Shown here piece after piece: positions 9,434-19,319 of a stretch of DNA of 64,000 bases (within the stretch, counting starts at the first letter, position 1; each line of letters begins with the position of its first letter). The position numbers and the translations under genes are program-made. The stretch covers positions 124,001 through 188,000 of the forward strand of contig JAUWGH010000001.1 of the NCBI GenBank assembly GCA_030606485.1. Reading direction: 5' to 3'. Below the pieces are notes generated by a model. The model saw only the letters and a program-made list of their open reading frames with translations, had not been told where the DNA came from and did not search any database. Source of the DNA: Promethearchaeota archaeon (GTDB lineage: Archaea; Asgardarchaeota; Lokiarchaeia; Sigyniarchaeales; SOKP01).

Positions 9434-10159
9434 TTATTTTTCTCTTAAACTGTCAAAAATTTGCTGATATGCCTTATTAACGCCTTTTAAATACATCTCT
9501 AGGGATATAAGTTCGCGACTGATTGCATTTATGGTTTTAGGAGATATCTTGCCATCAACAATGAGTTGACGACCTGCTTCTTTTGCTGCTTTAAAGATAT
9601 CATCCATTTGCACGCCCATTTTCATCATAATCCTCAATCCAGCTCCATGGGAACGTAATAATGCCCCAGCAAATTCCCTATTGGAATTCTTGGTAAATGC
9701 CTTAATATGTAAAAGCATCGGGTCGAAATTATCTAATTCGAAATGACCACAGGTTGAAACCAGCACAACCTTACCTTGTTTGAATCCCTCATGTAGAGGA
9801 TGGCGACAGTGTCCATTCCGTAGCTCTACGAATGGTTTTGCTACTGATATCATTCTTTCCCACAAGTTCAGCATCGATCCGGAAATTCCATCACAATGGA
9901 CAGGAGTAGCAAATACCCAGATGTCCGAACTACCTAGTTTGGGTAGAAGCATTTGCATATCATCCTGCTGGAAGCATTTACCTGGTGTTTTGAGCCAACA
10001 GTTAAACTGCCCAAGGCATGGTTTAATATCTAGCTTCTTTGTGTAGAATAATTCAATCTGTGCTCCCGCTTCCTTCATTCCCTCAAGAAAGGGAGTGAGA
10101 ATCATAGCAGTACTACCCTTACCCATATTCGGACTACTATTTATAGCTATAACTTTCAT
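9434..10159 (-). CDS. NADPH-dependent FMN reductase-like flavoprotein
   Basis: 241 residues with a flavodoxin-like fold. The FMN phosphate loop INSSPNMGKGST lies at residues 7-18, followed by the short Cys-containing stretch KPCLGQFNCWLKTPGKC, where related iron-sulfur flavoproteins bind their cluster, and IWVFATPVHCDGISGSMLNLWERM. The spacing of the cysteines differs from the compact motif of methanogen iron-sulfur flavoproteins, so a cluster is possible but unproven. The substrate is unknown. The gene is followed by the convergent end of aCPSF2 and preceded by a gene-free stretch. Confidence 0.75.
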   Translation of the reverse strand: MKVIAINSSPNMGKGSTAMILTPFLEGMKEAGAQIELFYTKKLDIKPCLGQFNCWLKTPGKCFQQDDMQMLLPKLGSSDIWVFATPVHCDGISGSMLNLWERMISVAKPFVELRNGHCRHPLHEGFKQGKVVLVSTCGHFELDNFDPMLLHIKAFTKNSNREFAGALLRSHGAGLRIMMKMGVQMDDIFKAAKEAGRQLIVDGKISPKTINAISRELISLEMYLKGVNKAYQQIFDSLREK

Positions 10160-10510
10160 TTTCTCTTCATTCCTCCATATTTAAAAGATATATCAAGAGA
10201 ATAATTTCTTTTAATAAGAGAAATTTTTTGAGCATTTAATTTTTTTTAGAAATAAATAAAGGAAAAATAGTTAGAAGAAAAACTATTAAATATTTTTAAT
10301 ATACTTTTTTAGGCTTTATTTAATTTTATATGAGGAGAATTTCTTCTTGTTTTATTATATTACATTTTATTTTGTTAGTATTACATTATAGATTTAAGTA
10401 ATAAGGTAAATTTGATAAATAAAAATTTAAATATCATATAATCATTTTATTTTATTAGTTGAAGCTAAAAGCTTTCTAAAAAATATAAAATATCTTTATT
10501 AGTGAATAAA
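10160..10510. other. Intergenic region without recognised feature
   Basis: About 350 bases of AT-rich sequence between two divergent genes. I see several TATA-like stretches that could serve either gene, but no open reading frame, tRNA or convincing hairpin. Confidence 0.5.
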
Positions 10511-11071
10511 ATGGAATTATTTCCAGAACTTAGATTAGACTGGCTTAACGGATGGATCTTTGTAGTGATATCCTACTTAATTCTTGGTTTGTTGATTTTA
10601 TCTTGCCCTAGAGAAGTAATTGCAAGGCTTTATGATGAGAAAGGTTGGACAAAGTCACAAAAAATATTAGCGAAGATCTCGAAAATTTTTGCCCTTTTGA
10701 ATTTAATTTTGATGATTTTTACCCCAATAAATTTTTTATCAATTGATTTCATAATTGGTTTAGTAATCTTCTCACTGGGAACTGTTGGATTTATTATAGC
10801 AATTTTTAATTTTAAAAATACTCCACTTGACAAACCAATTACTATGGGAATATATAAGATATCACGAAATCCTCAGCAGCTTATGTTATATCTTGCAACT
10901 CTTGGAGGCTCTATACTTATAGGTTCAGGAATTGCGATAATATCATTTGTATTTTATGCAATATTTTCACATTTTAGAATTTTGGGTGAGGAAAGAAGGT
11001 TATTAGAACAATACGGCGAATCATATAAAGAATATAAGAATAAAGTGCCACGATATTTCTTATTTTTCTAA
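10511..11071 (+). CDS. Isoprenylcysteine carboxyl methyltransferase (ICMT/PEMT)-like membrane protein
   Basis: About 186 residues from ATG 10511 (an in-frame GTG lies at 10502). There are four to five membrane helices. The C-terminal SAM-binding signature of the ICMT/phospholipid methyltransferase superfamily is present: GIYKISRNPQQLMLYL, then EERRLLEQYGESYKEYKNKVPRYF at the end. Substrates in this superfamily are prenylated cysteines, phospholipids or sterols; nothing here decides between them. The gene stands alone after a long AT-rich upstream region and converges with the RecJ-like gene. Confidence 0.75.
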   Translation: MELFPELRLDWLNGWIFVVISYLILGLLILSCPREVIARLYDEKGWTKSQKILAKISKIFALLNLILMIFTPINFLSIDFIIGLVIFSLGTVGFIIAIFNFKNTPLDKPITMGIYKISRNPQQLMLYLATLGGSILIGSGIAIISFVFYAIFSHFRILGEERRLLEQYGESYKEYKNKVPRYFLFF

Positions 11072-11146
11072 ATATATACCTGAATTATTATAATCCGGAA
11101 TTCAATAATTGCTTTTCCCTTAAGAAAAAAGATATTCTAAAAAAGA

Positions 11147-12643
11147 TTAAAAAGAAATTTTATGTTTTAATTGTTTCTTTATGATTTTATCGCATATTAG
11201 TAAAAATTCATCAATTTTTTCCTTTTTAATTTTAGTGCCAGCAGCGGGGGGGTGCCCACCCCCTAAAACCTCAAGTTTCATTAATCTTGTTGCTTCCTTT
11301 ATTACTTGTGAAAGATTTACACCATCATTTACTAAATCTATTGTTGCTCTTGCTGAAACTTTATAGAAATCCTCACCAATCTTATCTGCATAACCAAGAA
11401 TCGGCTTTGTTCTATCTATTAATTGAGAATTTATTAACATGGAACAAATAGTTCCAATAATTTCTTCCGGTATTATATCTTCTCCATAAAAATAATGAAT
11501 ATTATCCATACTCTTTAACTTTGTTTCAGACAATACCCACTCTATACTTTTAGATAATTTACTTTTGTAATTTTTTAAAATTTTTCTAACCTTTTCTATA
11601 CTCTTATCTCTATCCCCCATAGCGATGGCAATACCCAAGGAAGCATTCCCTGTTCTTCCACAGGAGTTGAGAAGACGGGAGAATTCACTTGTTTCTGAAA
11701 TCTCTGGATAGTTTATCTCATCTAAAAGAAGATATTTATTGATAATTAATTTTTTAGTTATTTCCGCTGGATCCAATCCACAGGTATCCACAGCATACTT
11801 AACTATTGCTGAAGAAATAATTCTTTTCTCGTCCCAACTAAAATCATTAAGTGTCTCCCCTGGCAAAACAAAGACTCCTGTTTTTTGGAGAAATTTTAAA
11901 GAGACATCTTCACGTTGAGATAATCCTGGAAGTTGAATCTCATTAGAATATGCAATGGCTTGATGTAATGGTTTAAAGCTCGAGAAATTTAAATCGGCTT
12001 TTACTTCGATTTTTTTTTCTTTTAATGCATCGTTTAAAATTTCAGAATTTAAACCCACAAAAGTATTATTTGGTCCTTGGTCTTGTATATCTCCTGTTGC
12101 AGCAATTATTGCCAGGGGAGATAAATCAATATTAGCAGGATTCATAGTTCTAGAGAAAAGATAACATATACCTGCCGCTGCAACATCTACACTTCCGTCT
12201 ATTTCAAAAAAATACGGATTTATATGGAATGGAAAATGTCTTTCTTTTAAATCCTTCAATTCTTTTTTCATTTCTTTATTTGCAATTTTTTGCGGCAGAT
12301 GATGATCTAAAATCATATATTGACCTTTTTTAATGTTATTTTCGATTTCTTGACATTGTCCGCTTCCAAAATCAGAAAAAATCACAAAATTATTAGATTT
12401 CTCAATAGATATTGCTATCTCTTGGATATTTTGTCTATCTAATTGCTTTTTGATGGTAAGGTGATATGGAATTTTTTCTCGAAATAACATAACGGAAAGG
12501 ATCGCACCAGAACATAATCCATCGGCGTCATAATGAGTAAAAATTCTAATTGGAAAATTAAACTCATCAATTTTCTCGTTAAAAAATTTTATACTATTGC
12601 CGATATAATCATAAAATTCTTTTTTTTGGTTTAAATCACTCAT
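11147..12643 (-). CDS. DHH-family phosphoesterase, archaeal RecJ-like
   Basis: 498 residues of the DHH/DHHA1 superfamily. In order: FTHYDADGLCSGAIL (motif I), FSDFGSGQ (motif II), ILDHHLPQ (motif III with the namesake DHH), AATGDIQDQG (motif IV), and a DHHA1 domain with VLGGGHPPAAGTKI near the C-terminus. These supply the two-metal catalytic site. Archaeal RecJ homologues act as single-strand exonucleases linked to the CMG replicative helicase (GAN) or in RNA/DNA repair. The protein lacks a recognisable OB domain and matches the archaeal length. Its immediate neighbours do not suggest a pathway. Confidence 0.87.
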   Translation of the reverse strand: MSDLNQKKEFYDYIGNSIKFFNEKIDEFNFPIRIFTHYDADGLCSGAILSVMLFREKIPYHLTIKKQLDRQNIQEIAISIEKSNNFVIFSDFGSGQCQEIENNIKKGQYMILDHHLPQKIANKEMKKELKDLKERHFPFHINPYFFEIDGSVDVAAAGICYLFSRTMNPANIDLSPLAIIAATGDIQDQGPNNTFVGLNSEILNDALKEKKIEVKADLNFSSFKPLHQAIAYSNEIQLPGLSQREDVSLKFLQKTGVFVLPGETLNDFSWDEKRIISSAIVKYAVDTCGLDPAEITKKLIINKYLLLDEINYPEISETSEFSRLLNSCGRTGNASLGIAIAMGDRDKSIEKVRKILKNYKSKLSKSIEWVLSETKLKSMDNIHYFYGEDIIPEEIIGTICSMLINSQLIDRTKPILGYADKIGEDFYKVSARATIDLVNDGVNLSQVIKEATRLMKLEVLGGGHPPAAGTKIKKEKIDEFLLICDKIIKKQLKHKISF

Positions 12644-12700
12644 CTTTAATAATATATAACTAAATATTTTAATAATATTAACGCCTTATCAAATTGAATA

Positions 12701-13546
12701 ATGGTCTATACTCTAAAAGATTTTAAATATATTGATTCACATACTCATTTTTTTTCACCAGAAATGTTTAAATCTATTTGGAATTTTTTTGAAGAGCATA
12801 AATGGCCGATATCTTATAAATTACCTAATGATGATTTAATCCAAATTTTAAAAAAAAACCATGTAAAAGCATTTACGACATATAATTACGCTCATAAAAA
12901 AGACCTCGCAGAAGAAATGAATGAATGGACAAATGAATTTGTAAAAGAAAATCTTAATGCAATACCCTTTGGAACTGTTTGGCCAGAAGATGAAAATCGT
13001 GAAGAATATATTGAAAAATTATTTAAACTTTATAATTTTCAAGGAATAAAAATTCAACCTTTAGTACAAGAGTTTTATCCAAACGACCAGAGAATGAAGA
13101 AAATCTATAAAATTGTTGAAAAATATAATAAAATTATCACATGGCATGCAGGAACAGCGCCATATAGAAATGAATATGTAGGAATAAAAAATTTTCAAAA
13201 ATTTTTAGATAATTTTCCAGATATGAAGCTCATTATTGCACATATGGGTGCATTCGAATATGATAAATTCATTAAATTACTTGATAAACATGAAAATATG
13301 TACTTAGACACTACAATGATTTATATCCGTGATAATATATTTCCCGAAAGAAAGATTAAACGCCCAAAACCAGAAGTACTCTTATCTTATCAAGATCGTA
13401 TTCTTTTTGGTTCTGATTTCCCAAATATTCCTTATTCTTATGAAAATTCCTTGTTAGGATTGTTAGATCTCGATTTATCAAGAAACTTTTATAGAGATAT
13501 ATTTTATAAAAATGCAAAAAAATTGTTTAATCTTAAAATAGATTAA
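12701..13546 (+). CDS. Amidohydrolase-superfamily metal-dependent hydrolase
   Basis: 281 residues forming a TIM-barrel amidohydrolase of the amidohydrolase-2 type. The metal motif DSHTHFF is at residues 11-17, later ITWHAGTAPYR, then LIIAHMGAFEYDKF and the final ILFGSDFPNIPYS aspartate motif. All metal ligands appear to be present. The substrate is not predictable; the group includes decarboxylases and lactonases. It starts at ATG 12701 and is divergent from the recJ-like gene. Confidence 0.83.
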   Translation: MVYTLKDFKYIDSHTHFFSPEMFKSIWNFFEEHKWPISYKLPNDDLIQILKKNHVKAFTTYNYAHKKDLAEEMNEWTNEFVKENLNAIPFGTVWPEDENREEYIEKLFKLYNFQGIKIQPLVQEFYPNDQRMKKIYKIVEKYNKIITWHAGTAPYRNEYVGIKNFQKFLDNFPDMKLIIAHMGAFEYDKFIKLLDKHENMYLDTTMIYIRDNIFPERKIKRPKPEVLLSYQDRILFGSDFPNIPYSYENSLLGLLDLDLSRNFYRDIFYKNAKKLFNLKID

Positions 13547-13564
13547 AATATTTCTACTTTCTAT

Positions 13565-13783
13565 TTACGATTTATCGCCTTTCTCTCTTTTTTTTTCCCA
13601 GATCGCAATTATGTGTGGAATATTTATAAAAGTCATTGTTGCAGTCTTATCTAATAAAGTCAACACATTATCTGCACACCCAATTGCCTTCCCAGAAAAA
13701 ATAGAGTCTGGATTACAATATACATCAACTTCTTTATTGATTAAATGCTCGGAAATAAATTTTGAGATATTTATTATTATCAC
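13565..13783 (-). CDS. Small Sm-like barrel protein; start codon uncertain
   Basis: At most 72 residues. The pattern ISKFISEHLINKEVDVYC ... GKAIGCADNVLTLLDK ... MTFINIPHIIAIWEK alternates short strands as in small Sm/Hfq-like barrels, and it recalls small uncharacterised archaeal proteins of this kind; no function is known. The only standard start, GTG 13781-13783, lies inside a perfect AAGGTGA ribosome-binding sequence (13779-13785), so translation probably begins later, at one of the in-frame ATA codons or at ATC 13768 (giving SKFISEH as N-terminus). It is followed closely by the amidohydrolase gene end (convergent) and lies 31 bases after the type IIG enzyme in the same direction. Confidence 0.65.
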   Translation of the reverse strand: MIIINISKFISEHLINKEVDVYCNPDSIFSGKAIGCADNVLTLLDKTATMTFINIPHIIAIWEKKREKGDKS

Positions 13784-13814
13784 CTTTTTTAAAGAGTCGA
13801 ATTATTTTTTTTCT

Positions 13815-15842
13815 TTAAACCTTATTTATCTCTTGAATCCAAGGATTTAAATATGTTTTGGTTTTTACTGATTTGAAAGCATTACTATTCTCAATAAATT
13901 CTTTAAGCCTTGAGAGAGTCTCTAAATTTTCTATCTTTAATGTGTAATTTTTTATATACTCATTAAAAATATCTAATAAATCAGGTAACTCTTTTAAGTT
14001 CTTAAAGTAAGTTTGATAAATAATCAGATCAGTTAATTCAATAAAGAATTCAGCCTTGGAGTTGCTGAATTTAATTAAAGAAATAATAACATCATAGATT
14101 TTACTAAATGATTTTACATTCTCAGGTAAATTTATAGGCAAATGCCTTATCATATATTGATTTAAATTAATTGTTGTATCTTGCTGATTATTTATACCAT
14201 AAATACAATAAAATTTCATCAATTGAGAATTCAATAATAATGATAAACCTTTTAATTGAGTTTCATCACCTAATAAAGAATATACTGATGATGTAAAAAT
14301 TGCCTTTTCTTTCACAAAAACTGTTACTGGGTATATAGTATTGTGTTTTATGAGCAATTTAGGGTTTTTATAAAATAAGATATCCTTTTTAGTAGAAAAA
14401 CCAGAAAGATTTACGGCTTTATTCTTTTTGATTTTAAATTTTTCAATGTCTTGTTTTGCATTGATAAGAAAATATTCATTTTTAGATTCTAAAAATCGTT
14501 TTTGCTTTATTCTTTTTCTGAGTCTTTTTAATGGGGCTTCCTCTTCCCCACGTACCATCTTAAAATCTCTTATTTTTAAATAATTTAAATCTGAGTTTTT
14601 CTCTATGTAATCAATTATCTTAATTTTTATTGAATCTAATTTTATTCTGATTCGATTTATATTTCTTGCTTGCTGGTCGCAAAAAGGACATGTTTTATTG
14701 AAGGTATATGCAAAAAATCTCCGTTGTTTATCGTATAACGGACAATTCCTATTTTGATCACAAATTTTAAGTTGATCAAATTCGTGATTAAGATAAGTAT
14801 TAATCACATTATTTGAAAAATCTTTAATTTTCGTCTCATTATCCCTTTTCTCTTTCTTTCTATTGAAATTTTCGTATAAAAAAATTTGAACTTCATTTGT
14901 AGCACCTTTAAAAATTTTTGATCCGAGGTCAATTATTTCCACAAAATTAGAATTTTCCAAAAGATAATCTCTTAAATCAAGATAATTTTGTCTCAAAAGA
15001 AATGATTTTGGTATAAGATAACCTATTATCCCTTTTGAAAATTTAAGAGCTTGTATTAAAAATGCGCAATAAATATCATTTGTAAAAAAAATGTATTCTT
15101 TTAGTTGTAATTTTTCTTGGGGGTTCAAGATATTCCCATAAGGCGGATTTCCTAAAATTATATCAAATTTTTTTTCAATTTCCTTAACCATCAGAGCATT
15201 TTGGTTTTTAATATTGGATTTTATGTTGAGATTTTCTATTCTTATTTCTTGAAGATCATTTTTTGATACATCCCGGATTAGCCAAAATATGAGATTCATT
15301 TCGCAAATTTGAATTGCTGAAGAATCAACATCAATTCCATGGAGAGCATTATTAATAATTTCCTTTCTTAACTCCCAATCTTGGAAATTATTTTTTTTAT
15401 TTAATTTAATTTCAAATTTTTTACAAATCTTTCTTAGTAAATCGTATAATAAATCAGCAATCGAAATCAGAAAGATTCCAGAACCACATGCAGGGTCTAA
15501 TATTTTTATCTTTATTAACTTATTAAAAAGTTGAAGAGCAGTATCCTTAGAAATATTCCCAATATTCTCTATTAAATTTATTTTATTAAAACTATTCGCT
15601 CTTATCTCATTTAATGTTTTTAATAAATACCATTCGAGTGTTTTCCTTGAAATATAATCCGCTAATTCTCTCTTAGTGTAAAACGTTCCTTTTTCTTTTC
15701 TATCTTCGATATTCTTCTCGTAAATGACATCAATATTAGAAATATTTGATAAAAAATCTTTTAACTTTTTATAATTCCCATTCTTTAGCAAATTTCTATA
15801 TTGGACATAAAGTTGCTTTACATTTGTTAGCGAATCTCTCAT
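13815..15842 (-). CDS. Type IIG-like N6-adenine DNA methyltransferase / restriction enzyme
   Basis: 675 residues. SAM-binding motif I ILDPACGSGIFLISIADLL (about residue 117), DVDSSAIQICEMNL (motif II region), and the catalytic motif IV NPPYGN (about residue 230) mark an N6-adenine methyltransferase of the gamma type used in type IIG/TaqI-like enzymes. The C-terminal half, with SLLGDETQLKGLSLLLNS and QYMIRHLPINLP, looks like a TaqI-type target recognition domain. A Cys-rich segment, CPLYDKQRRFFAYTFNKTCPFC (about residues 367-388), interrupts it and may bind zinc. No clear nuclease motif is seen in the N-terminus, so restriction activity is doubtful. There is no separate endonuclease neighbour. 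Confidence 0.78.
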   Translation of the reverse strand: MRDSLTNVKQLYVQYRNLLKNGNYKKLKDFLSNISNIDVIYEKNIEDRKEKGTFYTKRELADYISRKTLEWYLLKTLNEIRANSFNKINLIENIGNISKDTALQLFNKLIKIKILDPACGSGIFLISIADLLYDLLRKICKKFEIKLNKKNNFQDWELRKEIINNALHGIDVDSSAIQICEMNLIFWLIRDVSKNDLQEIRIENLNIKSNIKNQNALMVKEIEKKFDIILGNPPYGNILNPQEKLQLKEYIFFTNDIYCAFLIQALKFSKGIIGYLIPKSFLLRQNYLDLRDYLLENSNFVEIIDLGSKIFKGATNEVQIFLYENFNRKKEKRDNETKIKDFSNNVINTYLNHEFDQLKICDQNRNCPLYDKQRRFFAYTFNKTCPFCDQQARNINRIRIKLDSIKIKIIDYIEKNSDLNYLKIRDFKMVRGEEEAPLKRLRKRIKQKRFLESKNEYFLINAKQDIEKFKIKKNKAVNLSGFSTKKDILFYKNPKLLIKHNTIYPVTVFVKEKAIFTSSVYSLLGDETQLKGLSLLLNSQLMKFYCIYGINNQQDTTINLNQYMIRHLPINLPENVKSFSKIYDVIISLIKFSNSKAEFFIELTDLIIYQTYFKNLKELPDLLDIFNEYIKNYTLKIENLETLSRLKEFIENSNAFKSVKTKTYLNPWIQEINKV

Positions 15843-15952
15843 AGTTAAGAATATTTTTTAAAACCTTGGAGACAATATAATATATATTCGAATAATTAAT
15901 TATTTATAATTCTTAAAAGATAAAAAATAAAATTAAATCCTTGGGATTAAAA

Positions 15953-16720
15953 ATGAAAATAATATATCATGAAGATTTTGTAAATTACGCAGGATACTCA
16001 TATGATCCAGCCGCATCTCCTGGAAGAATTATACCGATTATTAAAGAAATTAAAGAAAAAACAGATTATGAAATAATAACACCTGAACCTGCAAGTGAAG
16101 AAGATATTCTAAGAGCTCACACTGAAAGACATTTAAAACATATTAAAAGCGATAAAAATTTATATTATATCGCCAATCTTGCAGCTGGTGGTGCTATTAA
16201 ATCCGCAGAAATTGCATATGATAATAAAGATGCTACATTTGGAGTGATTAGACCACCGGGTCATCATGCATCTACGGATTCATGTTGGGGTTTCTGCTTT
16301 TTTAATAATATGAGCTTAGCCTTATTAAGTTTGATGGCAGAGAACAAAATAGAGAGCGCATTCATATTAGATTTTGATTTGCACACAGGAGATGGCAACA
16401 TTAATATTATTGGGCAAAATACAAAAGTCCAAATCTTAAATCCAAGATCTAGCGGACGAGTAAATTATATTAAAGAAGTAGAAGAAACTTTTGAATCATT
16501 AACTAATATTGATATAATTGCCGCCAGCGCCGGTTTTGATGAATATGAGTTAGATTGGGGTGGGAAATTAACCACAGACGATTATAATACACTTGGGCAA
16601 TTAATGAAGGAATATGCTTTGAAGTTATGTAACGGTAGAAGGTTCGCATTACTCGAAGGTGGCTATTATTATGAACATTTAGGTATAAATGTAGTTTCTT
16701 TTTGTCAAGGATTGGAATGA
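15953..16720 (+). CDS. Histone-deacetylase-family deacylase
   Basis: 255 residues from ATG 15953 (an in-frame TTG at 15941 is less likely). Class II-like HDAC/acetoin-utilisation fold with the His dyad IRPPGHHASTDS (about residue 101), GFCFFNNMSLA, the zinc-binding DFDLHTGDGN, and AASAGFDEYELDWGG; the terminal LLEGGYYYEHL is also typical. The zinc ligands are all present, so it should be active. It could remove acyl groups from proteins such as the archaeal histone or from polyamines; the sequence does not decide. It is followed by an MFS carrier on the same strand. Confidence 0.88.
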   Translation: MKIIYHEDFVNYAGYSYDPAASPGRIIPIIKEIKEKTDYEIITPEPASEEDILRAHTERHLKHIKSDKNLYYIANLAAGGAIKSAEIAYDNKDATFGVIRPPGHHASTDSCWGFCFFNNMSLALLSLMAENKIESAFILDFDLHTGDGNINIIGQNTKVQILNPRSSGRVNYIKEVEETFESLTNIDIIAASAGFDEYELDWGGKLTTDDYNTLGQLMKEYALKLCNGRRFALLEGGYYYEHLGINVVSFCQGLE

Positions 16721-16792
16721 TTTTTATAATTTTTAAGAAAGTTATTAATATCTTTTTATTTAAAACAATATATAATTTATACGTGAAAAATT

Positions 16793-18067
16793 ATGAGTGA
16801 AGAAAAATCTATTAGAAAATCTTTAGGATATCTTATATTTCTTATTTTTTTCTTAAGTCTCGTCGAGATATTTGATACATACACCACGCTTTTCCCAAAT
16901 GTAATTGTCTCTAAAGTTCAAGATGAATTTTTGGCAAGTGAAACTCAAGTAATCGCCGATTCTATTATGTCTTTAGCTATTGCTGTAGCGAGTATTGGCA
17001 TGTATTTTGTTGTGGTTAATCAATTTCTCGCGGATCTTATAGGACGGAGAATAATGCTTTTTATTACGGTGCTTGGTATGGGACTTGCGTCCTTATTCAT
17101 TTTTTTTACAACAAATTTAATCCAATATACATCTTCTTTATTCTTCCTATACGTATTTTTTTCAAGTGATATTTGGACGATTTATATTAGTGAAGAAAGC
17201 CCAAAAGAACGCCGTGGATTATACTTAAATTTAATTCTCGTTGCTGGTTGTATAGGTGCAATCTTAGTCCCAGTATTTCGTTCCATTTTTATAACTGAAA
17301 CGTCACCCATAACTGCTTGGAGAAGTATGACTATTTTCGCATTTCTAGCCATACCCATAGCCTTTTTAATGATCGGAATTAAAGAAACATCAAAGTTTAA
17401 AGAATTAAAAGAGTTGAGAAAATCAGATGATTTTGTAAAGCAATCTCCATTTCTTAACTTAAAGAAACCATTTGATAAACAATATCGAAGACAATTTATT
17501 CCAATTTTAATAATGGCGTTTATTTCTGGATTAAATTATATCTTTATTCAAATGGGAGAGAGTTTTTTAGCCAATAACGTAAATTTGGAAGAAGGCGATG
17601 TAAATATTGTTGTAACCATAATGAGTGTATCTGCAATAATTGGTTATTTAATAACAGGCATTTTTGCGGATAAAGTAGGAAGAAAGCCATTATTTTACAT
17701 CTATACTATATTAACGCCAATAGCAATTTTTATTGTTATTATTGGAGTTCAATCTCCAGATTTAGCATTAATTGCAGCGTGTATAGGTGCAGGATTAGCA
17801 ACAATAACATTTTATGGATTAGGAATCGTAAATCGTTTGGTTTCAATCGAAATACTTCCAACCGACATCAGAGGGACAGGAACAGGATGGAGATCAATAA
17901 TCTCAGCTATAGGTATTACTTGTGGATTACTATTAAATTCGGTCTTAAATTTAATTTTTGGTTTAGGAATATCGTTTTTAATTATAAGCCTTCTGTTATT
18001 AATCAACATCCCAATAATTTACCGTTATATTAAAGAAACTAAGGGAATTGAATTAGAAACCGTTTAA
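16793..18067 (+). CDS. MFS transporter
   Basis: 424 residues with about twelve membrane helices in two halves separated by a charged cytoplasmic loop (KETSKFKELKELRKSDDF). MFS signatures are visible after helix 2 (LADLIGRRIMLF) and in the second half (FADKVGRKPLFYIY). The large acidic/aromatic N-terminal part and the DIRGTGTGWRSIISAIG segment resemble sugar/metabolite porters. The substrate is unknown. The ATG at 16793 follows a GTGA-type ribosome-binding sequence. It may be co-transcribed with the deacylase 70 bases upstream. Confidence 0.85.
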   Translation: MSEEKSIRKSLGYLIFLIFFLSLVEIFDTYTTLFPNVIVSKVQDEFLASETQVIADSIMSLAIAVASIGMYFVVVNQFLADLIGRRIMLFITVLGMGLASLFIFFTTNLIQYTSSLFFLYVFFSSDIWTIYISEESPKERRGLYLNLILVAGCIGAILVPVFRSIFITETSPITAWRSMTIFAFLAIPIAFLMIGIKETSKFKELKELRKSDDFVKQSPFLNLKKPFDKQYRRQFIPILIMAFISGLNYIFIQMGESFLANNVNLEEGDVNIVVTIMSVSAIIGYLITGIFADKVGRKPLFYIYTILTPIAIFIVIIGVQSPDLALIAACIGAGLATITFYGLGIVNRLVSIEILPTDIRGTGTGWRSIISAIGITCGLLLNSVLNLIFGLGISFLIISLLLLINIPIIYRYIKETKGIELETV

Positions 18068-18130
18068 AAAATTATAAAAATTTTATATATCTTTTTATAT
18101 TTTATTTGATTTTTATTTAATGGGTAATTT

Positions 18131-18601
18131 ATGACTGACGATGAAATTAAACCAGTTAAAGAGATTATCAAAAAAATTAAGAGAAAATATGATAGTGATC
18201 CCGAAGATTGGAGGGTCACGGGGTGCAATGATAAACATGGAAATCTAGATACCTTAATAACACACCCTCCAAATACTTTTTGGTTAAAATCAAAAGCAAT
18301 TAATCCTTTTTCAGCGATCTCTTATGGATCTGTAGTCCGACATCTTGATGATGAGATCAATAAAGAAATAGGTAAAAAATTAACACCTGATGAAATGTTG
18401 AGATTATTTGGATTTATTGTACCTGTATCTTCAAATAATGCAATAATCACCTCTGGTATAGAAAGATTCTCTCAACAAAAGGGCAAATTTTTAAAAGAAA
18501 AGATTTTTGAGAAAAAAAAGAATCTAGCTCAATCATTAGCTAGAAAAGTAGATGGGGAATTTTCAAAAAGATACCCCCAGCGGAAAAATCTTTATATTTA
18601 G
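18131..18601 (+). CDS. Hypothetical protein
   Basis: 156 residues, not recognised. The N-terminal third is a charged helix (EIIKKIKRKYDSDPEDW), the middle contains THPPNTFWLKSKAINPFSAISYG, and the C-terminus is strongly basic (Lys/Arg-rich helix ending KRYPQRKNLYI). No membrane segment or metal-binding motif is seen. It lies 63 bases after the MFS gene on the same strand and its stop overlaps the stop of the converging next gene. The codon use resembles its neighbours. Confidence 0.7.
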   Translation: MTDDEIKPVKEIIKKIKRKYDSDPEDWRVTGCNDKHGNLDTLITHPPNTFWLKSKAINPFSAISYGSVVRHLDDEINKEIGKKLTPDEMLRLFGFIVPVSSNNAIITSGIERFSQQKGKFLKEKIFEKKKNLAQSLARKVDGEFSKRYPQRKNLYI

Positions 18602-19014
18602 ATTTTATCTTTTAAAATTTGAAGTTCTTCTTTTGATTTAATTATTGGCATTGAAGCTGAATAGTTAGTTGATTTAGCAATTAATTCTTCAATAATTATT
18701 TTTATTTTTTCCTCTCCAGATTTTTCCTTTAAGGATATGATATACTCTTTTATTTTAATAACATTTAAATCTTCAACATAGTGGCTTAAACCCTTCTCAA
18801 TTTCCTCGCAAAGGAATTGAAATGAAAGTTCCGCTGCCATTTCTCGTGTTTCCAAATTATCTTTCTCTCCCTCGAACATATAAGAAATTTCTTTCCATCT
18901 TTTTCCCTCAGCATCTAAAGGAACGAGTCCATAAATATAATCACTTGTATAAACAATAAAGGGAGTTCTGATATCAAATGCAGTATCTAAAATTTCTAAT
19001 ATCTTTTTACCCAT
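18598..19014 (-). CDS. Hypothetical protein
   Basis: About 138 residues from ATG 19014 (TTG 19026 is an alternative). Mixed helical protein with RTPFIVYTSDYIYGLVPLDAEG near the start and long charged helices after. I do not recognise a family; no membrane helix, cysteine motif or nucleotide-binding loop is seen. It overlaps the stop of the preceding plus-strand gene by three to four bases, so the two genes are tightly convergent. Confidence 0.65.
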   Translation of the reverse strand: MGKKILEILDTAFDIRTPFIVYTSDYIYGLVPLDAEGKRWKEISYMFEGEKDNLETREMAAELSFQFLCEEIEKGLSHYVEDLNVIKIKEYIISLKEKSGEEKIKIIIEELIAKSTNYSASMPIIKSKEELQILKDKI

Positions 19015-19319
19015 TTTTAGCACCAATAATCTTATGCTATTAAATTAAGTTTTAATTTAAATATTTAATCAAAATTTTATTTTAAAATTTTTTTTGATTT
19101 TTAATCTCTTATGATATTTGTTAAAAATCAGCAATATAATATTTACTAGCTAAATTGAAAAAAAATCAATATAATCGAAAAAATATTTTTTAATCAAAAT
19201 TAAATTTTAATTGATATGGAATAAAAACTGTAAATATATTGAAAGATTTATTAGAAAAATCATTATATAAAAATTTATTCATTGGATTAATTATATTTCA
19301 ATTAAATAGCGAATAATTT

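Noticed and set aside
19030-19319. AT-rich near-palindromes before nadE
   Set aside because: Made only of A/T and expected by chance in DNA of this composition.
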